A stretch of DNA of 34,742 nt from Dehalococcoidia bacterium (lineage in GTDB: Bacteria > Chloroflexota > Dehalococcoidia > GIF9 > AB-539-J10), in contig JAGGVQ010000014.1 of NCBI GenBank assembly GCA_021157895.1, positions 1-34,742 on the forward strand, read 5' to 3'. Both the position numbers and the translations under genes were made by a program. Shown here piece by piece: positions 32,262-34,742 of the stretch. The notes beneath the pieces were generated by a model. It saw only the letters and a list, made by a program, of their open reading frames with translations, was not told where the DNA came from and did no database searches. Numbering within the stretch: the stretch's first letter is position 1; each line of letters begins with the position of its first letter.

Positions 32262-33457
32262 GTCGCCGTGTAGCATTAGAGGCTTCTCACGCTGTTGCTG
32301 AAGCGGTTCGCATGGCTGATGTTGATGTCATCGCTGCTTATCCCATTACACCGCAAACCCATATTCCTGAACGACTGGCAGAGATGGTAGCTGATGGTGA
32401 GCTTAGTGCTGCTTATATACCTGTGGAGTCGGAGCATTCGGCATTAAGCGCGTGTTTGGGGGCTGTTGCAGTTGGTGCTCGCACGTTTACTACTACTGCT
32501 GGTCAGGGATTGGAACTTATGCACGAGGTTGTGTATGTGGCTTCGTCTATGCGATATCCCATGGTTATGGTCATTGCTAATAGGGCACTTTCCGCGCCGT
32601 TGAGCGTTTGGGGAGACCATTCCGATGTCATGTCAGTCAGGGATACGGGCTGGATTCAGGTGTTTGCTCAGAATAATCAGGAGGCGTTTGATTTGGTACT
32701 CTGGGGTTTTCGTGTTGCTGAGGATTCCCGAGTGTTAACGCCTGTTATGGTGAACCTTGATGGGTTTACCCTTTCCCATGTGACGGAAGCGGTGATATTA
32801 CCTGAGCAAGATGTGGTAAACGGTTTTCTTCCTCCCTTTCATTATCCATTTGCTCTGAATCCGGATAAACCTGCTACACATGGAGCCTTTGCTGCGCCTG
32901 ATATATATACTGAAACCAAGATATCCCAGGAGGTAGCGCTGCGGAAATCAAAGGATATACTGCTTCAGGGATGGCAGGAGTTTGGTGATATGTTTGGACG
33001 CCGTTATTATCCTGTCGAACTCTACAGGGTTGAGGGGGCCAAGACCTTGTTATTGACAATGGGAAGCTTTACTGAGACGGCTAAGATGGTGATTGATGCC
33101 CGAAGAGACAGGGGGGAGTTGGTGGGACTTGTCAGCTTACGTCTTTGGAGACCTTTCCCCTTTACCGAATTTCGGCAGGCTGTAAAAGAAGCCGATACTC
33201 TTATTGTTCTGGATCGCAGTATTTCCTTTGGTGGTCAGGGTGGCCCTGTGTGCTCTGAAGTCAGGTCGGCGCTATTTTCTGAGCCTAAGAGGCCAGTTGT
33301 GGTCAGCTTTGTTGGTGGTCTTGGGGGGCGAGATATGGCAGAGAAGGACTTCGGATATGTTCTTGACCGAGGGAGGGAGGTTGCTGCAAAAGGCTCGGCC
33401 GAGCTTTTTGAGACGGTGGGGGTGTGTGGCGAAGTGAGTGGTATTCGGGATTTGTAA
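32258..33457 (+). CDS. porA: pyruvate:ferredoxin oxidoreductase, alpha subunit
   Basis: Alpha subunit carrying the pyrimidine-side of the thiamine-diphosphate site. It shows AAYPITPQTHIPERLAEM and the following VPVESEHSALSACLGA, where the Glu activates the cofactor. The C-terminal part has DRSISFGGQGGPV and VVSFVGGLGGRDM. Length is 399 aa from the ATG at 32258. The listed ORF begins inside porD, but AGGAG and the ATGA overlap support this start. It ends with TAATG into porB. Confidence 0.95.
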   Translation: MSRRVALEASHAVAEAVRMADVDVIAAYPITPQTHIPERLAEMVADGELSAAYIPVESEHSALSACLGAVAVGARTFTTTAGQGLELMHEVVYVASSMRYPMVMVIANRALSAPLSVWGDHSDVMSVRDTGWIQVFAQNNQEAFDLVLWGFRVAEDSRVLTPVMVNLDGFTLSHVTEAVILPEQDVVNGFLPPFHYPFALNPDKPATHGAFAAPDIYTETKISQEVALRKSKDILLQGWQEFGDMFGRRYYPVELYRVEGAKTLLLTMGSFTETAKMVIDARRDRGELVGLVSLRLWRPFPFTEFRQAVKEADTLIVLDRSISFGGQGGPVCSEVRSALFSEPKRPVVVSFVGGLGGRDMAEKDFGYVLDRGREVAAKGSAELFETVGVCGEVSGIRDL

Positions 33458-34386
33458 TGGAACAAGGCGTTATAAAATTTGGTAAAAATCTGGTAAGCAC
33501 AAAGGAATGTCTTGCGCCAGGACACAGCTTTTGCCCTGGTTGTGCTGAAGCTTTAACTATTCGCCTTGTGGGGAAAGCCCTGGGCGAGAACTTTATCATG
33601 GCTATGGCAACTGGATGTGATGAGGTTTGCACTACGCCACTTCCTTATACATCATGGCGTATTCCTTGGCTGCATACCATTTTTGAAAATGCAGCTGCTG
33701 AAATTTCTGGGGTGGAGGCAGGGCTGAAAATTATGATAAAGAAAGGCAAGATGCCTGATAAGAAAATCAAGTGTGTTGCCATGGGGGGTGATGGAGCCAC
33801 CTCTGATATTGGGCTTCAGGCGCTGTCAGGAGCCTTCGAGAGAGGACATGAATTTCTTTATATTTGCTTAGATAATGAGGCCTATATGAATACCGGTATC
33901 CAGAGGTCAAGTGCTACGCCCTTTGGAGCATCAACGACTACGCAACCTGCAGGTAAAGTTAGTTCTGGACAGCCTACATGGAAGAAGAATGTGCCAGCTA
34001 TAGCTATAGCTCATGATATCCCCTATGTCGCGACTGCTTGTCCTAGTTATCCTTTTGATCTCATGAACAAGGTGAAGAAGGCGGCGAGTATTGAGGGGCC
34101 TTCCTATATTCATGTTCTCTCTGTTTGTCCTACAGGCTGGCGGATACCATCTAACATGACTATAACTCTTGGCAAGTTGGCGGTAGAAACAGCGGTCTTT
34201 CCATTGTATGAAGTGGAAAGCGAAAAGTATACCCTGAATGTCAAGCCGCAGAAGCTACGCCCTGTCGAAGAGTATCTGAAACCCCAGGGAAGATTCAGGC
34301 ATCTTACTCCAGAGTTGATAGAGAAGATACAACATAGAGTAAATGTTGAGTATGGCAGGCTCTTGGCGAAAGTATCTACAGAGTAG
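33457..34386 (+). CDS. porB: pyruvate:ferredoxin oxidoreductase, beta subunit (TPP-binding)
   Basis: Beta subunit binding the diphosphate and Mg2+ of thiamine diphosphate and a [4Fe-4S] cluster. Cluster Cys residues are seen in SFCPGCAEA and in ATGCDEVC, with another Cys (VCPTGW) later. The TPP motif is GGDGATSDIG followed by DNEAYMNTG. The block ATPFGASTTTQPAGK is like PorB of pyruvate synthases. Length is 309 aa from the ATG at 33457, which overlaps the porA TAA by one base. The listed ORF adds 11 upstream codons that fall within porA. Confidence 0.95.
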   Translation: MEQGVIKFGKNLVSTKECLAPGHSFCPGCAEALTIRLVGKALGENFIMAMATGCDEVCTTPLPYTSWRIPWLHTIFENAAAEISGVEAGLKIMIKKGKMPDKKIKCVAMGGDGATSDIGLQALSGAFERGHEFLYICLDNEAYMNTGIQRSSATPFGASTTTQPAGKVSSGQPTWKKNVPAIAIAHDIPYVATACPSYPFDLMNKVKKAASIEGPSYIHVLSVCPTGWRIPSNMTITLGKLAVETAVFPLYEVESEKYTLNVKPQKLRPVEEYLKPQGRFRHLTPELIEKIQHRVNVEYGRLLAKVSTE

Positions 34387-34509
34387 TTGCTCGGCATTAT
34401 TGCTGGAATTTAACAATTTATCTATCTTCAGTATTGTTGGTGGTGTTACAGTGCTAGTTTTGTCTCTTGCTCCTTTTAGTTTCTTTATTTAGTATTGGGC
34501 TCTGATTTT

Positions 34510-34524
34510 ATCAACATTGTTGAT
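34510..34524. repeat. 15-bp perfect palindrome between porB and tRNA-Pro
   Basis: ATCAACA and its complement TGTTGAT flank a single central T. It sits 33 bases before tRNA-Pro and 124 bases after porB. It may be a protein-binding site or chance; a stem this tight could not form a normal hairpin loop. Confidence 0.4.
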
Positions 34525-34556
34525 ACGCTCCAGTCACTAATTTATACTTCAGATAT

Positions 34557-34632
34557 CGGGGTGTAGCGCAGTTGGTAGCGCGCATGGTTTGGGACCATGA
34601 GGTCGGAGGTTCAAATCCTCTCACCCCGACCA
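34557..34632 (+). tRNA. tRNA-Pro (anticodon TGG)
   Basis: Complete cloverleaf of 76 bases including an encoded CCA. The acceptor is CGGGGTG/CACCCCG, the D-arm GCGC/GCGC, and the anticodon loop TTTGGGA lies in the stem CATGG/CCATG. The T-arm is GGAGGTTCAAATCC. The discriminator is A. The C1-G72 pair is characteristic of bacterial tRNA-Pro. It reads CCA and probably other CCN codons. Confidence 0.97.
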
Positions 34633-34742
34633 TATTTTCGAGGTACTTCATGTTGATAGTAACAACTATTGATTACAGGTTTCCAAATTCAGGGTGTGAT
34701 GTTGGCAGTGCCTCGATGTGCTTGTGCTTTCTGTGCAATTTA

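Noticed and set aside
34650-34742. ORF open from an ATG to the right edge (starts MLIVTTIDYRF), with GAGGT upstream
   Set aside because: Only 31 codons are visible and no family is recognised, so it cannot be called a gene from this window.
1-34742. CRISPR array, prophage, insertion sequence or toxin-antitoxin pair
   Set aside because: No spaced direct repeats, transposase, integrase or phage structural motifs were seen in the translated ORFs.

Overview
The window reads as a dense, housekeeping-rich stretch of a bacterial chromosome. No insertion sequence, prophage, CRISPR array or plasmid function was seen. My best guess is an anaerobic bacterium of the Chloroflexota, Dehalococcoidia-like. 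That is an inference from several features together: a four-subunit archaeal-type pyruvate:ferredoxin oxidoreductase, the aspS-tig-clpP order, an AroK-AroB fusion, a COG4030-like HAD protein and a UPF0282-like metallo-beta-lactamase. None of these proves the taxon.

Left block (1-20.1 kb, all + strand): ROK sugar kinase, alaS, ruvX and aroE come first. They are followed by a carbohydrate cassette (GT4 glycosyltransferase, GH65 phosphorylase, beta-phosphoglucomutase-like HAD), then sppA, aroC and an aroK-aroB fusion. Next come a CtaB-like prenyltransferase, an AhbC/AhbD/NirJ-like radical SAM/SPASM enzyme, an unlisted 57-aa ORF and a UPF0282-like metallo-beta-lactamase. The block ends with aspS, tig, clpP and an unlisted 55-aa single-span membrane protein. 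Genes are nearly contiguous, and many stop/start pairs overlap (ATGA, TTGA, TAATG).

Right block (20.2-29.6 kb, all - strand, convergent with the left block): read in its own direction it is amino-acid racemase, patatin, dprA, topA, aroQ, Xaa-Pro peptidase, efp, PHP phosphoesterase, PurN-like formyltransferase and COG4030/EhaR-like HAD. Gaps are 40 bases or less and overlaps are frequent, so it is probably one long transcription unit. A TATAAT box lies just before the racemase start.

End region (29.7-34.7 kb): two tRNA-Ser genes (GGA and CGA anticodons) on the - strand are followed on the + strand by a Ca2+/cation antiporter-like membrane protein and tRNA-Arg(CCG). Then come a porG-porD-porA-porB operon with its own TATAAT box and tRNA-Pro(TGG). 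The gap between the racemase and the antiporter (29586-30162) holds only the two tRNAs. The 19882-20218 gap holds only the 55-aa ORF, and I see no convincing terminator hairpin there.

Functional picture: four shikimate-pathway genes (aroE, aroC, aroKB, aroQ; five activities) are spread over both blocks. Translation is represented by AlaRS, AspRS, EF-P and four tRNAs, proteostasis by Tig, ClpP and SppA, and DNA processing by RuvX, TopA and DprA. POR supplies ferredoxin-linked pyruvate/acetyl-CoA chemistry. The most notable observations are a perfect 16-bp inverted repeat inside aspS, AspRS residues typical of a non-discriminating enzyme, the GT4-GH65-HAD cassette, the CtaB/radical-SAM/small-ORF/MBL cluster, EF-P with Arg32 at its tip, and heavy use of TTG starts.
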